Shown one piece after another: positions 24,541-34,462 of a stretch of 64,000 bases of DNA (its first letter is position 1; each line of letters begins with the position of its first letter). The stretch comes from Diatrype stigma (Eukaryota; Ascomycota; Sordariomycetes; Xylariales; Diatrypaceae). Position numbers and translations under genes: made by a program. The notes under the pieces are model-generated. The model worked only from the letters and a program-made list of their open reading frames with translations, was not told the DNA's origin and did not search any database. Location of the stretch: positions 152,404-216,403 of the forward strand of contig JAKJXP020000085.1 of assembly GCA_022225965.2 (NCBI GenBank), in the 5' to 3' direction.

Positions 24541-27026
24541 ATGTCGTCGCCACGTCCTCCTGCTTCCTCCCGTGATCGCGATCACGCCCCGACGACTCCG
24601 AGTGCGCTTCGCCAGAGCTTCACCCCTTCCTCGTCTAGAAGAACTGAGAGAGGTCGAAGTGGAAGTCGAGATCGGGCGACAAGCTCCTTTTCCGCACCTC
24701 GTACGCCTACCGACGACTTCCACGAAACCACGTCGCTGCTTCACCACGAACCCGCTCACGACGGTCCCTGCCACCATGGCACTTTCTCCCCTCGCGCCAG
24801 TAGCCCTCCTGGCAGCAACCGAGAGTCTTTCGAGGGCGAGGGCGAGGGCGAGGGCGATAGCACCTCCGTAGAAGGCTCAGGTTCCCTAACCTCGGAGGGG
24901 TATATGAAGCATCGTCACAGAACGTTCGCGGACCGGTTCCGGAGCAAGAAGATGAAGACCTCAGATGCTTTGGCAGAACAGCACGGGATTCAAACGTCTA
25001 CGCTGGGGTATCTGTCGTACTACATACCGTGTCTGATTTGGATGCGCCAGTACAGGTGGTCGTGGTTGAAGGGAGACCTGACGTCCGCCATCACGCTCGC
25101 GTCCATGTACGTCCCGATGGCCTTATCGTATGCCGAGAACCTAGCCCACGTCCCGGCCATCAACGGGTTGTACGCCTTCGTCTTCAATCCGCTCGTGTAC
25201 GCCTTGCTGGGAAGCTGCCCGCAGATGGTCGTGGGTCCCGAGGCGGCTGGTTCGCTACTGACCGGCTCCATCGTCAAGACCAGCATCGACTTGGGGAAGG
25301 GCGAGGACGAGGACGCCGTCTTGCAGGCCAAGGTGGCCGGCGTGGCCGTCGGTATGGCGGGCGCTACCGTGTTCATCATGGGCCTCCTGCGGCTGGGCTT
25401 CATCGACAGCGTGCTCAGCCGGCCGTTCCTGCGGGGGTTCATCTCCGCCATCGGCGTGGTGATCTTCATCGACCAGATGATCCCCGTCCTAGGATTGCAC
25501 ACCCAAGCGAAGCAGACGCCTGGCGTCACTCACGGCAGCACCGTGGAAAAGTTCACCTTCCTTGTGACCCATCTGGGAAATGCCCACGTGCTATCGGCCA
25601 TCGTCGGCGTGGTGAGCTTTGTGGTCATTATGCTGCTCCGCGAAGTCAAGAGACGACTCCAGCCCCGATACCCCTCTGTCGCCTACTTCCCCGACCGGCT
25701 CCTCGTCATTGTGATTTCTGCTATCTTGGCTTACAAGCTGGACTGGGAGCCCCAGGGTGTCGAGCTCCTCGGCAAGGTCGAGGCTGCCTCCGGACGGTTC
25801 TTCCAATTTCGCAACCCGTTCCAACTCAGCCACATGAAGCACATTCGGGATGCCATGGGCACGTCTTTTTTGATCGGCATGCTGGGCTTCTTCGAGTCCT
25901 CGGTGGCCGCAAAGAGCCTAGGCGGCGACGAAGTTATTACCGGCATGCAGATCAGTCCGAACCGAGAGCTGATCGCCCTCGGCGTCGCCAACCTCGTCGG
26001 GGCCTGCTTCATGGCCATTCCCGCATTTGGCGGGTATGGTCGGAGCAAGGTCAACAAATCCACGGGCGGCCATAGTCCGATGAGTTCCATTCTGTTGAGC
26101 GTCATTACTGTCATCTGTATTCTGTTCCTTCTGCCGTGGTTTTACTATTTACCTGTAGGTTCTTTCGTTTTCTTTTTTTTCTTTTCTTTTCTTTTTCTTT
26201 TTTTCCCACTCGCCTCTTTCCCGTCTTCTCTGACTAACCAAACCCACAGAACCCCGTACTCTCCGCTCTCATCATGGTCGTGGCCTGGTCTCTCATCGAA
26301 GAGGCACCACACGACGTTGCCTTCTTCCTCCGCATTCGGGGTTGGACCGAGCTTAGCCTTATGGGGGTAATTTTGCTCGTGACAGTCTTCTTCTCTTTGA
26401 ACCTGGGAATCGCCATCGGCATCGGCATCTCCCTGCTACAGGTTATCCGACATGCGACGCGGCCGCGTATCCAGATCTTGGGACGCATTCCGCGGACGAC
26501 ACGCTTCACCAACGCCGAAGAACACCCCGATGCGCTAGAGTTCGTCGAGGGCTGTTTGATTGTCAAGATCCCCGAACCGTTAACTTTTGCCAACACAGGC
26601 GAGCTCAAAAACCGGTTGCGACGCCTGGAGTTGTACGGCACTAGCCAGGCCCACCCGGCGTTGCCGCGCCTCCGCGATCGTGACGCCAACCGTAATGTTG
26701 TTTTTGACGTGCACGGCGTCACCTCGATTGATGGCTCTGGCGTCCAGGTTCTCGAGGAGATTGTTCGCGGATATCGAGCTCGCGGTGTTCGCGTGTTCTT
26801 CTGCCGCGCCCCTGCCGGCAACTCTCGGTCCCCCATCTGGCGTCTCATGTTGCGCAGCGGTATCGTCGACTTGTGCGGCCGCCACAATTTTGTAGATAAC
26901 GTCGACGAGGCTATTCGTCGGTCCGAGGTTGTCGAGTCCGAGACTAGTCGAGAAGCTAATAGTCGTGAGACGTCAATCTTGAATTCCGCAGTCGTGTCAG
27001 CACCGGCACCAGCGCTCGACGTCTGA
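24541..27026 (+). CDS. SulP-family anion (sulfate-type) transporter with STAS domain, 2 exons
   Basis: Exons 24541-26154 and 26250-27026 (95-nt T-rich intron, acceptor CCCACAG) give 796 residues. A long Ser/Arg-rich cytosolic N-terminus (about 1-155) precedes the membrane domain. It opens with the SulP signature region YIPCLIWMRQYRWSWLKGD, then ASMYVPMALSYAENLAHVP and SCPQMVVGPEAAGSLLTGS. Multiple hydrophobic helices run to about residue 605. A C-terminal STAS domain (about 630-750) shows NVVFDVHGVTSIDGSGVQVL, the conserved nucleotide-binding-like loop of the fold. The family moves sulfate or other anions across the plasma or vacuolar membrane; substrate and membrane are inferred only. The start codon context is strong. 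Neighbouring oxygenases lie on the same strand, but a functional link is unproven. Confidence 0.92.
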
Positions 27027-27367
27027 GACGTAGTACTGATTCACACATCTGATATGTACCTAGATGATAGAAATAGAATGATAATGACAATGTTTTTTGG
27101 CTGGTCCCTTGGCTTGGATGTGGTCATCTGCTTTTTTGGTGCAGTGCTGTTAAGCTTGATGTCGATAGCATGCTGACATCGATTATAGTTTCGTACTGAT
27201 CACTCAAAACGGCATACGACAGACTGTCCGCCCCTCAAACAGTGATGTCTGGTTCTCCAGGAAAGGGCTTCCAAGCGACAAGGAACAAGCAAAACGAGAA
27301 GACACGCTCGATCTTCTGTCTCTAGTTGGCAGGGTTGGTTCGCCCGAAGTACTCGTCCAGGTCGGCA
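27027..27367. other. Intergenic, convergent 3' ends
   Basis: Lies between the 3' end of the SulP gene (plus) and that of the RGG-protein gene (minus). No feature is seen. Confidence 0.4.
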
Positions 27368-28075
27368 TCAAGCTCGGCCCGTGCTATGTCCAGTACTACG
27401 ACCGAGAGCATTATCGCCTCTGCCTCCGCGTCCACCTCGGCCTCCGCGCCCGCCTCGGCCTCCGCGTCCGCCTCGGCCTCCGCGTCCGCCACGTCGATCG
27501 CCGCCACTGCGACGACCACGACCGCTACGACGACCCCGGCTTTCAAGCTGGTGACCGCGGTCACGCTGGTAACCACGCCCCCATCGATGATCACGACCAT
27601 GTCGATGACCATGGCCGGCTTGGTAACGCCGACCAGCCTGCAGGGCCGGAGCAGCCTGGTTACCAGACGCACTGGATCCCTGATGGATGGAACCTCCATC
27701 CATATTGAGGGCAGGGCCCGCTCGGCCAGCTGGCTGGAGCTCGTCCTCCTCGTCCTCGTCATCCTCGTCATCTAAGTCCTCGTTGACATAAATGTCAATT
27801 CGGAGGTGAGGTCTTCCATCCCTCATCTCCCATTGGCGCCTTATGTCAAGTATTCCGCTGGCAACCCAGCCTTCGGTCTCTAACCAAGTCCACATCAGCG
27901 GATCTGTTTCAGACATCCGCGCAGCAAAAGCCATTGACCTTCTGTGTGGTCTGTACTCTTCCGGCTGGTCTCTATGGCGGGGTTGGGCTTGTTGGTCGAA
28001 CACACTGAAGTCCACATCTTCATCGCCAGCCGCATCCACCGGCGTGGTGTTATTCGGGACATTTTGGTCGGCCAT
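27368..28075 (-). CDS. Hypothetical RGG/RG-rich protein
   Basis: A single exon of 235 residues from the ATG at 28075. A small conserved-looking core (residues about 45-95, with [19 protein letters not shown] and [13 protein letters not shown]) is followed by an acidic run ([13 protein letters not shown]). A long Gly/Arg tail follows, ending in repeated [12 protein letters not shown] tails usually bind RNA or are arginine-methylated; that role is inferred from composition only. It is the first gene of the low-complexity island. Its region just upstream is a hexamer microsatellite that could lie in the 5' leader. Confidence 0.6.
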   Translation of the reverse strand: MADQNVPNNTTPVDAAGDEDVDFSVFDQQAQPRHRDQPEEYRPHRRSMAFAARMSETDPLMWTWLETEGWVASGILDIRRQWEMRDGRPHLRIDIYVNEDLDDEDDEDEEDELQPAGRAGPALNMDGGSIHQGSSASGNQAAPALQAGRRYQAGHGHRHGRDHRWGRGYQRDRGHQLESRGRRSGRGRRSGGDRRGGRGGRGGRGGRGGRGGRGGRGGRGDNALGRSTGHSTGRA

Positions 28076-28090
28076 TTCGTCGTTGGTTTT

Positions 28091-28328
28091 CTGGTGATGG
28101 TGCTGGTGCTGGTGCTGGTTCTGGTTCTGGTTCTGGTGCTGGTGCTGGTGCTGGTGCTGGTGCTGGTTCTGGTGCTGGTGCTGGTGCTGGTACTGGTGCT
28201 GGTTCTGGTTCTGGTTCTGGTGCTGGTACTGGTGCTGGTTCTGGTTCTGGTTCTGGTGCTGGTGCTGGTGCTGGTTCCGGTTCTGGTTCTGGTGCTGGTG
28301 CTGGTGCTGGTGCTGGTGCTGGTGCTGT
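28091..28328. repeat. GGTGCT/GGTTCT hexamer array
   Basis: About 39 copies of a 6-bp unit (CTGGTG and CTGGTT variants) begin 15 bp from the start codon of the RGG-protein gene, on its upstream side. It makes a fake Val-Leu open frame on the plus strand. Confidence 0.95.
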
Positions 28329-29072
28329 TACAATTAAGAGTTGAAAGGAGTAAGAAAGTGTGGATAGATTGGGCGTTGGTACAGCTAAGATCAGGTCAGT
28401 AGCAGACTGGGTGAAGATGCATACATACTAGGTAGGCCCCTAAACGGTAGTGTCCTAATCGCAACAGAACCCTCCCAGTACAGAAACCCAGGTAGGTACC
28501 TACATGTACTTGTTCTCTCCCTTGAACCGCTGTGAACAGCACGGTCAGTGAGGTATGTACATACATAATGTATCAAACAGGTGGTGAATGGGTATTAGGA
28601 AAGAATATAGATGGAGTACTCAGGTGTACTATGAGCCCCTCAAGAACCAGCCACTCCGGCGCGACTATAGTGATCTTGTATGGCTTCAACACGCAGCACG
28701 TCCTGATCTCGGTAGTTGAACACTGATGCCTAAAGTATGTATACATACCTAGATGACGAAATGACGGTCGGATAGAATGAGGGCCGATATGCCGCTATTC
28801 CCACCAGATGGGAAAGAGCGACGTTGAGACCATATGCCTTCACGCGCTCCTTCCATGAACGACCGCATGCTAGCCTTGACGGGAAATTTTACCCGCTGAA
28901 CTCGCAAAGTCAAATCAGTTGAGTATCGCATGTTGCCATGTTCCAGGTTTTCATCTCATATTCTTCATCTCGTGTATGATCGTGTTGCCATTGAACTATA
29001 TCGAGAATCTACCTTGAATATCTGCCCTGAATTTCTACTGAACCCCCAACAATATCATATTGCGAGTTCAAG
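28329..29072. other. Intergenic, divergent upstream region
   Basis: Shared upstream region of the RGG-protein gene (minus) and the coiled-coil gene (plus). It has scattered TACC/TAGG motifs and no convincing frame. The leader of the plus-strand gene ends in CGAGTTCAAGATGG, like the leaders at 31944 and 39023. Confidence 0.4.
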
Positions 29073-30311
29073 ATGGACTCCACCCACGACTTTGATCAGG
29101 ACCGCCATGCTTCGCAGGTTGCGAGTATGGAGGCCAGGATCGAGTGTCTCAAAACTGTCCTGGAGAATGTGAGAACCGAGCGGGAGAGCAGGTCTAAGCA
29201 ACATGCTTCGCAGGTTGCGAGCATGGAGGCTAAGATCGAGTCCCTCAAAGGGGATGTTGTCGGTCTTGAACAAAAGATCGAGGGACTCGAAAATCGGATT
29301 GCCCAATACGAGGACACTTCCCGCCATAGCCGAGACACGATTATCGCCCTCGAAGCGGAGGTTTCCGAAAAGCATAGCATGGAACTTAGACTCGCGAGAT
29401 TCTTCATGGAGCAAGCCGGCGCAGTGCAGGATGCCACTATGTGGATCCCGTTTGTCAAGGCGGTCAACCAGAGTGAAGACGTGCAGCTCTTTAAGCTCCT
29501 GGACTATGAGCATTTATTTCCGTGGACGATCCTGCCCACATGGGGCACCCAGGTCACGGTTCTAGAAGAACGCCCCGATCGAGATCTGATGGGACATTCT
29601 GTCCATCTCTACGGGAGAGTCCTGGCCAGCAGGTGGGATGCCGATACGGTAGACCTGATCCGGGTCATGGTGCTAGATCTGAGAACGGCCAGAGAGGCAC
29701 CAGTTACTGTCCTGCTGCATCTGCTCGAGAAGTCTCTTGAGCAGTTAAAACACGAGGATCTGGTGGCTGGAGAGCCTCAGAATATCAATACGTACCTCGT
29801 AGCGTTCTCGCTGTGGCAGTGTGCTATCCTCCTGAATAGGAGAGCGCCTACGGTGCATGAGGAGGCGTCTCGGGTAGCTCTTGCGCTGAGGGATTTCGTG
29901 ACGAAAGGATGGCAGGGCCTAGCAGCGCTCCTACCAGTACTCGGAAGCGACTCTGGCGCCTATCTGAAGGCCCTGATACGGTCGAAAGGTAGTGCAGAGG
30001 GGGCTGAGCCGGTGGAAAGACAGGGAGCAGTATATGCTGCCTATTGCGAGGCCAAGGTGCAGTACTGTGCCGGTCCGGATATTGGGCTCCTGGTGCTGTC
30101 GGAGCTCGAGAACCACGTGTGGGCTTTCAGCCTGGCAGACAACACCATCAGGCTGATCCACAGAACCACTGGGAGGTTTCCCATCTTCACTTATTACAGG
30201 TTTGAAGAACCCGGCCGGCCAGATCATGGCATTGATATCCCTCTGGAGGTCAAGGAGGACCTGAAATGGGTCCAGAGTGTCGAGATCTATCCGGAAGGAT
30301 GGGACTTTTGA
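29073..30311 (+). CDS. Hypothetical coiled-coil protein
   Basis: A single exon of 412 residues with the ATG in the context TTCAAGATGG. The N-terminal about 105 residues form a predicted coiled coil with an internal duplication: HASQVASMEA appears at residues 12 and 44, and the DNA copies are nearly identical 96 bp apart. The remaining about 300 residues are globular in composition (LFKLLDYEHLFPWTILPTWG, FSLADNTIRLIHRTTGRFPI) with no family recognised. No signal peptide or membrane span is seen. The neighbouring gene at 30874-31944 is convergent and also has an N-terminal coiled coil. A coiled-coil scaffold or oligomeric role is inference. Confidence 0.7.
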   Translation: MDSTHDFDQDRHASQVASMEARIECLKTVLENVRTERESRSKQHASQVASMEAKIESLKGDVVGLEQKIEGLENRIAQYEDTSRHSRDTIIALEAEVSEKHSMELRLARFFMEQAGAVQDATMWIPFVKAVNQSEDVQLFKLLDYEHLFPWTILPTWGTQVTVLEERPDRDLMGHSVHLYGRVLASRWDADTVDLIRVMVLDLRTAREAPVTVLLHLLEKSLEQLKHEDLVAGEPQNINTYLVAFSLWQCAILLNRRAPTVHEEASRVALALRDFVTKGWQGLAALLPVLGSDSGAYLKALIRSKGSAEGAEPVERQGAVYAAYCEAKVQYCAGPDIGLLVLSELENHVWAFSLADNTIRLIHRTTGRFPIFTYYRFEEPGRPDHGIDIPLEVKEDLKWVQSVEIYPEGWDF

Positions 30312-30873
30312 GTGCTACATGGCTACGGAATCTTGGCTGGACACGAGCCAAGGACTTGGCCTGTTGTGAATTGGGACGGGGTGGACGGGCGGAGCGGGCG
30401 TAGGGACGGGGGAACGGGGAACGTGAATGGGGTGGAGGAACAGGGATCTAGGGGCAGTGGGATTGATGGAAAGTACATGGCGAGTGGAAGACTCCCGTGC
30501 ATCTCAGTGGTTGCGGTATCTAGGCCATTCTACATCGTATAGATGCCAATACAACCATATGTGCATGAGAGCTTTCAACACCGAAAGCCACGTGATCTTG
30601 GCATTCCTAAAAGGTGACGCAACGGATACTTAGATACTACCATCCATCGTATAGTTGCGGTAAAGGTGGTGAAGGCAGGACAGAAAATATATGGAAGCTG
30701 TATCCCTATACGAACGCGCAAATCTGGGAGGGTAATTATGCATCTTGGATCATGAATAGTCGCATGTCGATTTACTTGGGCGAAGTTACTGAAACACTGA
30801 GTACGTATCGCGACACGACCCCTGCAGACTTCCATTAATGTACTACTAGTATGCGTCCAAGAACTAACAACAG
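30312..30873. other. Intergenic, convergent
   Basis: 3' flanks of two convergent genes. No feature is seen. Confidence 0.4.
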
Positions 30874-31944
30874 CTACTCTGAATCGTTGCGGTGGAAGAC
30901 GATGGTGTTTCTTGGCAGGCTGGATACCTTTCGCACTTGGATGCAATCATGCGATTTATGCTGGGGACATCTGCCATTGCAAATGATGCCGTCTCCCACC
31001 TCCCACCCCCTGCAGAGGATCTCCTCGAAGCAGTACCAATTGTCGTAAGGAGCCTCGTCCACAAAGTCCAAGACCCACTCCCACCGAAACCGCCGGAGGG
31101 AAGCCCACACCAGCGCTAGCGCCGCGAGTTCTATGGTCATACCACCTTCCACTTGAAGAACCGATGGCAGCACGTTGCAGATGGTGTCGACAACGGAGAT
31201 GCCTGCTTCCCAGAGTTTGGGGTCGATCTGCTGGATCTGCATCCCGCCAACTTTTGTGACAAGAGTCACATCCCTTGCAGAGCGTGCCAGATCCTCTCGG
31301 GCAATGGTGTCCTCTTCGTCCACCATCGACTCAAACGCCGTGCGCCGGCGCTTCGGCCCCAGCTGCTTTACGGCGGCACCCAGACTTTCTCCGCCCGAAC
31401 CAGCCTCGTTTGCCGCATTGTCACCATCCAGTCTAAGGCGTTTCGCCGGGCGCTGCTCCTTCGGTTGATGGCTGAGGCGCTGAGGATCGGCTAGGGCCTG
31501 GTCCCTCTCCTTGATGGCCTCTGCCTTTTCCTTGAGAGCCTGGTCCCTTTCCTTGAGAGCCTGGTTCATGTCCTTGATAGCCTCTTCCTTTTCCTTGAGA
31601 GCCTGGTCCTTTGATCCCACGGCGGTTGAGAGCTGTGTCTGGAGATTGGTGGGGTGGTTGAAGTCATTTTTCCCCGCCACTTGCAACTCCAAGACATAAT
31701 TCTTCTTGAGCAGATCTTCCATTCTGGCGGTCACTGCATCTCTGTCATGGTATAATTGGGTGACAACGGCCTGTAATCTTTCTAGATCACGCTGCAGCCG
31801 GTCAACCTCCCCCCCAATGTTGTCCTGCACCTTTACGGACTCTATCATCTCCCGCACCCGTACCGACATGCTTATAGGGTCGGTAGCCTCTGGCGAGTCT
31901 CGGGCGTCCGCGGATCGTCGCAGTGCAGGGGTATGGTCGGCCAT
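30874..31944 (-). CDS. Hypothetical coiled-coil protein with C-terminal Cys/His cluster
   Basis: The ATG at 31944 is preferred over the longer upstream frame, which is only microsatellite leader; 356 residues. The N-terminus contains DPISMSVRVREMIESVK, which matches a C-terminal stretch of the protein at 39023-40276. A coiled coil (about 40-155) includes repeats of the QALKEK/EAIKERD type. A basic NLS-like region (KRLRLDGD, GPKRRR) follows. A helical domain then leads to a Cys/His-rich segment (NWYCFEEILCRGWEVG, IICNGRCPQHKSHDC), with spacing compatible with metal binding but matching no motif I know. The 5' leader is shared with the gene at 39023. Function unknown; nuclear location is only suggested by the basic cluster. 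Confidence 0.68.
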   Translation of the reverse strand: MADHTPALRRSADARDSPEATDPISMSVRVREMIESVKVQDNIGGEVDRLQRDLERLQAVVTQLYHDRDAVTARMEDLLKKNYVLELQVAGKNDFNHPTNLQTQLSTAVGSKDQALKEKEEAIKDMNQALKERDQALKEKAEAIKERDQALADPQRLSHQPKEQRPAKRLRLDGDNAANEAGSGGESLGAAVKQLGPKRRRTAFESMVDEEDTIAREDLARSARDVTLVTKVGGMQIQQIDPKLWEAGISVVDTICNVLPSVLQVEGGMTIELAALALVWASLRRFRWEWVLDFVDEAPYDNWYCFEEILCRGWEVGDGIICNGRCPQHKSHDCIQVRKVSSLPRNTIVFHRNDSE

Positions 31945-32045
31945 CTTGAAACTCGGATTCTTGGAATCCTGCGTCGTAGGTTTGAGGGTAGGTGAGCTTG
32001 AGCGTGGAGATGGGCGTGGGCGTGGGCGTGGGCGTGGGCGTGGGC

Positions 32046-32076
<31 letters not shown>

Positions 32077-32215
32077 TGATTGCGTATTCAATCAAGTAAA
32101 TTTGAAGGTGTTGCTAGCACGCACATGTCCAGTGGACAGTAATACCAAAGTACCAATAACTACTTTAGGTAGGTACGTAGGTAGGCAAGTATGTAGCTAC
32201 CTAAGGTAGGAGCTA
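31945..32215 (-). promoter_or_regulatory. 5' leader/promoter module, copy 1, with (CA)n and (GCCCAC)n
   Basis: Reading toward the ATG at 31944: TACC-type repeats, CCACTGGACA, ACCTTCA, TTGATTGAATACGC, a (CA)n tract, a (GCCCAC)n tract, and then GGATTCCAAGAATCCGAG-TTTCAAG before ATGG. The same order and near-identical words precede the gene at 39023. This implies common descent of the leader. Confidence 0.7.
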
Positions 32216-32267
32216 CATCTTATGCCGCGTCGCGTCGCATCGTGTTGAAAATTCAGTCGCCTTCGGA

Positions 32268-32813
32268 CTACCTACATACTACGTACTGCACTGTCAACAG
32301 ATGGAACGAGGCCTCGTTGGAATTCTTCAGGCTGTTCACATTGTTAGCGACATCTGTCACATCCTCATCAACGACCTTTATACTGTTGGCGGCACCAATC
32401 ACATTCTCGCCGACTCCCGTCATATTATCAGTACCGGCTGAAACGGCGTCACCAACTTCCGTCTTTAGGGAGGCGAACGATTCGACAGTGGAGGCCTTGA
32501 CGTCGGTGATAACTTTCGTGGTATTCTCGGACATGACCCTGGATCTGCTGCGCGCTGCTCTAAGCGCAAGCATTCTTGTTCCTGCCGCTTTGCCAGCTCC
32601 CTCGCTCTCTTCCTTGACCTCGAGGGCTTTCTGCCTTTCTCGAACATCAACCACGCCTTTGTCCAGCACTTCCCACAACCGCTGGAATTACATCAGCTTG
32701 TCTCGGACGGGTTGTTTCACACTGCCCTCGTCCTGGGGCATTTCATTCAGTAGCCAACCGATCTGGGTGACCAGGGCAGTATGAATGTCAGATACGTCAA
32801 TAGATCTGGCCAT
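32268..32813 (-). pseudogene. Broken hypothetical gene with in-frame TAA
   Basis: The frame opens at an ATG at 32813 (MARSIDVSDIHTALVTQIGW), runs 41 codons, meets a TAA at about 32688, and continues in the same frame for about 140 codons to the stop at 32268. Both halves have protein-like, helical composition (VITDVKASTVESFASLKTEV, NNVNSLKNSNEAS). No intron can remove the stop, because the only GT..AG pair around it is about 10 nt apart. It is probably a pseudogene by a single nonsense change; readthrough or a shorter downstream product are alternatives. It lies upstream of, and in the same orientation as, the coiled-coil gene at 30874-31944. Confidence 0.5.
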
Positions 32814-33438
32814 ATTGAATAAGTATACAGTAATAACAACAAGGATGATGGTATTTACGTGTTTACGTGAGCGTAGACCTGTGAGGTGAAAATTACAGAT
32901 TACGCGTGGCCGGTTAACATGGTTGCAGTGTGCACTTGGAAATGTGAAGACGAAGATGGCACGTCGTCGAAATAAGATTTGGATGTTCATGGCTTCGCAG
33001 CCTTGGCAGCATGGGTCTATCGGCTTAGCAAACATGTGGGTGACAATCCAGTGGCGCCAGCCACACCAAACTACCCCTGAAGAATAAAGTGGTCTGCTCC
33101 TGAGATAACTAAGTATATGGTAGGGATCGTCACATTGTGGACATGTGGGTACGACATCATGGCGCTATCCTGCCAATGCATGGTCGCACTCCCGTGGTCG
33201 CGCCGATGGCGGCACTGGAATATGAAGACGAAGCAGACAAGTTTGACAACCCCAATCTAGGCATCATTTGCGGCTTTGGGAGAACCTGATTACGCTCGAG
33301 TCGCTCATCGTAACGTAAGCAAGTGAAGAAAAGAAGACCTCGGGATATAAACACGAAAGAATGTGTTATAATAAACTGCTCCCTATGGGAACAATAATAC
33401 CTAGTGTTAGTGAGCTATTTTTAAATGAAACCTCAAAT

Positions 33439-33549
33439 CAGATCTATAGTCAGATCAGATCTACAGTAAGATTAGATCTACTGTAACACCATGTCTACGG
33501 TAACCAGGTCTACGGTAACCAGGTCTACGGTGACCAGATCTAGAGTGGG
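33439..33549. repeat. Degenerate ~17-bp tandem repeat
   Basis: About six imperfect units around AGATCTACGGTAACCAG in direct orientation. It is rich in the palindrome AGATCT. Confidence 0.75.
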
Positions 33550-33649
33550 ATCACTTCTACAGCATCATGAACGTTGCGCCATGGCGTACTTTGTAGTGGG
33601 CTTTAGGCTACTCAAAAACCTCCTTACACCCTCTTTAGTGGATTGGATG

Positions 33650-33701
33650 CGCTAAGATCTGACGCTAGCAGCGCTCGCCACCCACTGGATAGATCTTAGC
33701 G
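33650..33701. repeat. Perfect 11-bp inverted repeat (stem-loop)
   Basis: Arms CGCTAAGATCT (33650-33660) and AGATCTTAGCG (33691-33701) are exactly complementary with a 30-base loop. It may be an internal part of a small inverted-repeat element. TTTAGTGG-type words nearby recur at 43525 and 59540. Confidence 0.6.
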
Positions 33702-34138
33702 TATAATGAAGCACACTGAAAACCGCGCGAGATGCACTAACTTCTTAAGTTTAGGCCTAAATACGACATACACGGGGGTTCAAGTGCCCTGATGTGAATT
33801 CACTAAGCACCTTGGTATGTATAATCATGTAATTACCCCGCATCACTGTGTTGACATGAATTGGTTTCATGGCATAATTGCGCCGCGATTCGACATCTCA
33901 CCAGCCTGTCATGCCACCCATGGAGCTGATGCATAGACTTGACTAAGGCAACGACCGGCTCGGTCTCGCATTATATCCCAAGAGTTCCCTAGCGAGCTCC
34001 TTGCTCATTACCTAAGTGCAGTATTGTAGGTGGGGTCTTGGTGGTTAGCATACTCCAAGACTCTGGGTATAGTTGTTATCCCTTCCATGGGCCCTAGAGT
34101 CTGTCATTGCTCAACCATGAGCCACTTGCATGATATTG

Positions 34139-34190
34139 CAGGTGCAAAGCAGAAAGCAGCTGCAGTAAAGAAACTGATGATGTAGTAATC
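34139..34190. repeat. Dispersed repeat fragment, inverted copy of 47297-47345
   Basis: GGTGCAAAGCAGAAAGCAGC-TGCAG followed by AAACTGATGATGTAG matches the reverse complement of the segment near 47300-47345 with a few differences. Confidence 0.7.
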
Positions 34191-34462
34191 AGTTTGGGGA
34201 TCATACCTAACCGCGTGGGCGACCCCCCTATGATTTTGAATAATGGGCGTGCCAGTGAGGTGGACTTCTGGCCTTACCTACATACATATGTAGCTATTTC
34301 CTGTAATAACCACTGTTTCTTATCAGTTGAGTAGCTGCGGGCACGAAATTCAACTTTGAATTCTCTTAATGAAACTTCTTACATACACGGTTGTTCCTAC
34401 TATTGTTTCCATCTCCGTCACCAGCAGCCACAGCCACAGCCACAGCAGAAGCAACAGCAGAA

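Larger units (their letters stand above)
32814..34462. other. Intergenic with repeats
   Basis: No convincing gene. It contains the GATCTACGGTAACC-type array, a stem-loop (33650-33701) and a piece of a dispersed repeat (34139-34190), listed separately. Confidence 0.4.

Noticed and set aside
25029..26075. 348-codon plus-strand frame overlapping the SulP gene
   Set aside because: It is a +1 shadow of the transporter exon, very rich in Arg/His/Pro.
15535..27026. Full secondary-metabolite gene cluster
   Set aside because: No polyketide synthase, peptide synthetase, terpene cyclase or transcription factor is present; tailoring-type enzymes alone do not make a cluster.
27326..27775. Plus-strand Ala-Ser frame opposite the RGG-protein gene
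   Set aside because: It mirrors the Gly/Arg repeat on the minus strand and has no independent domain or start context.
27944..28402. Open frame with a long (Val-Leu)n run
   Set aside because: It is a translation of the GGTGCT/GGTTCT hexamer array and not a membrane protein.
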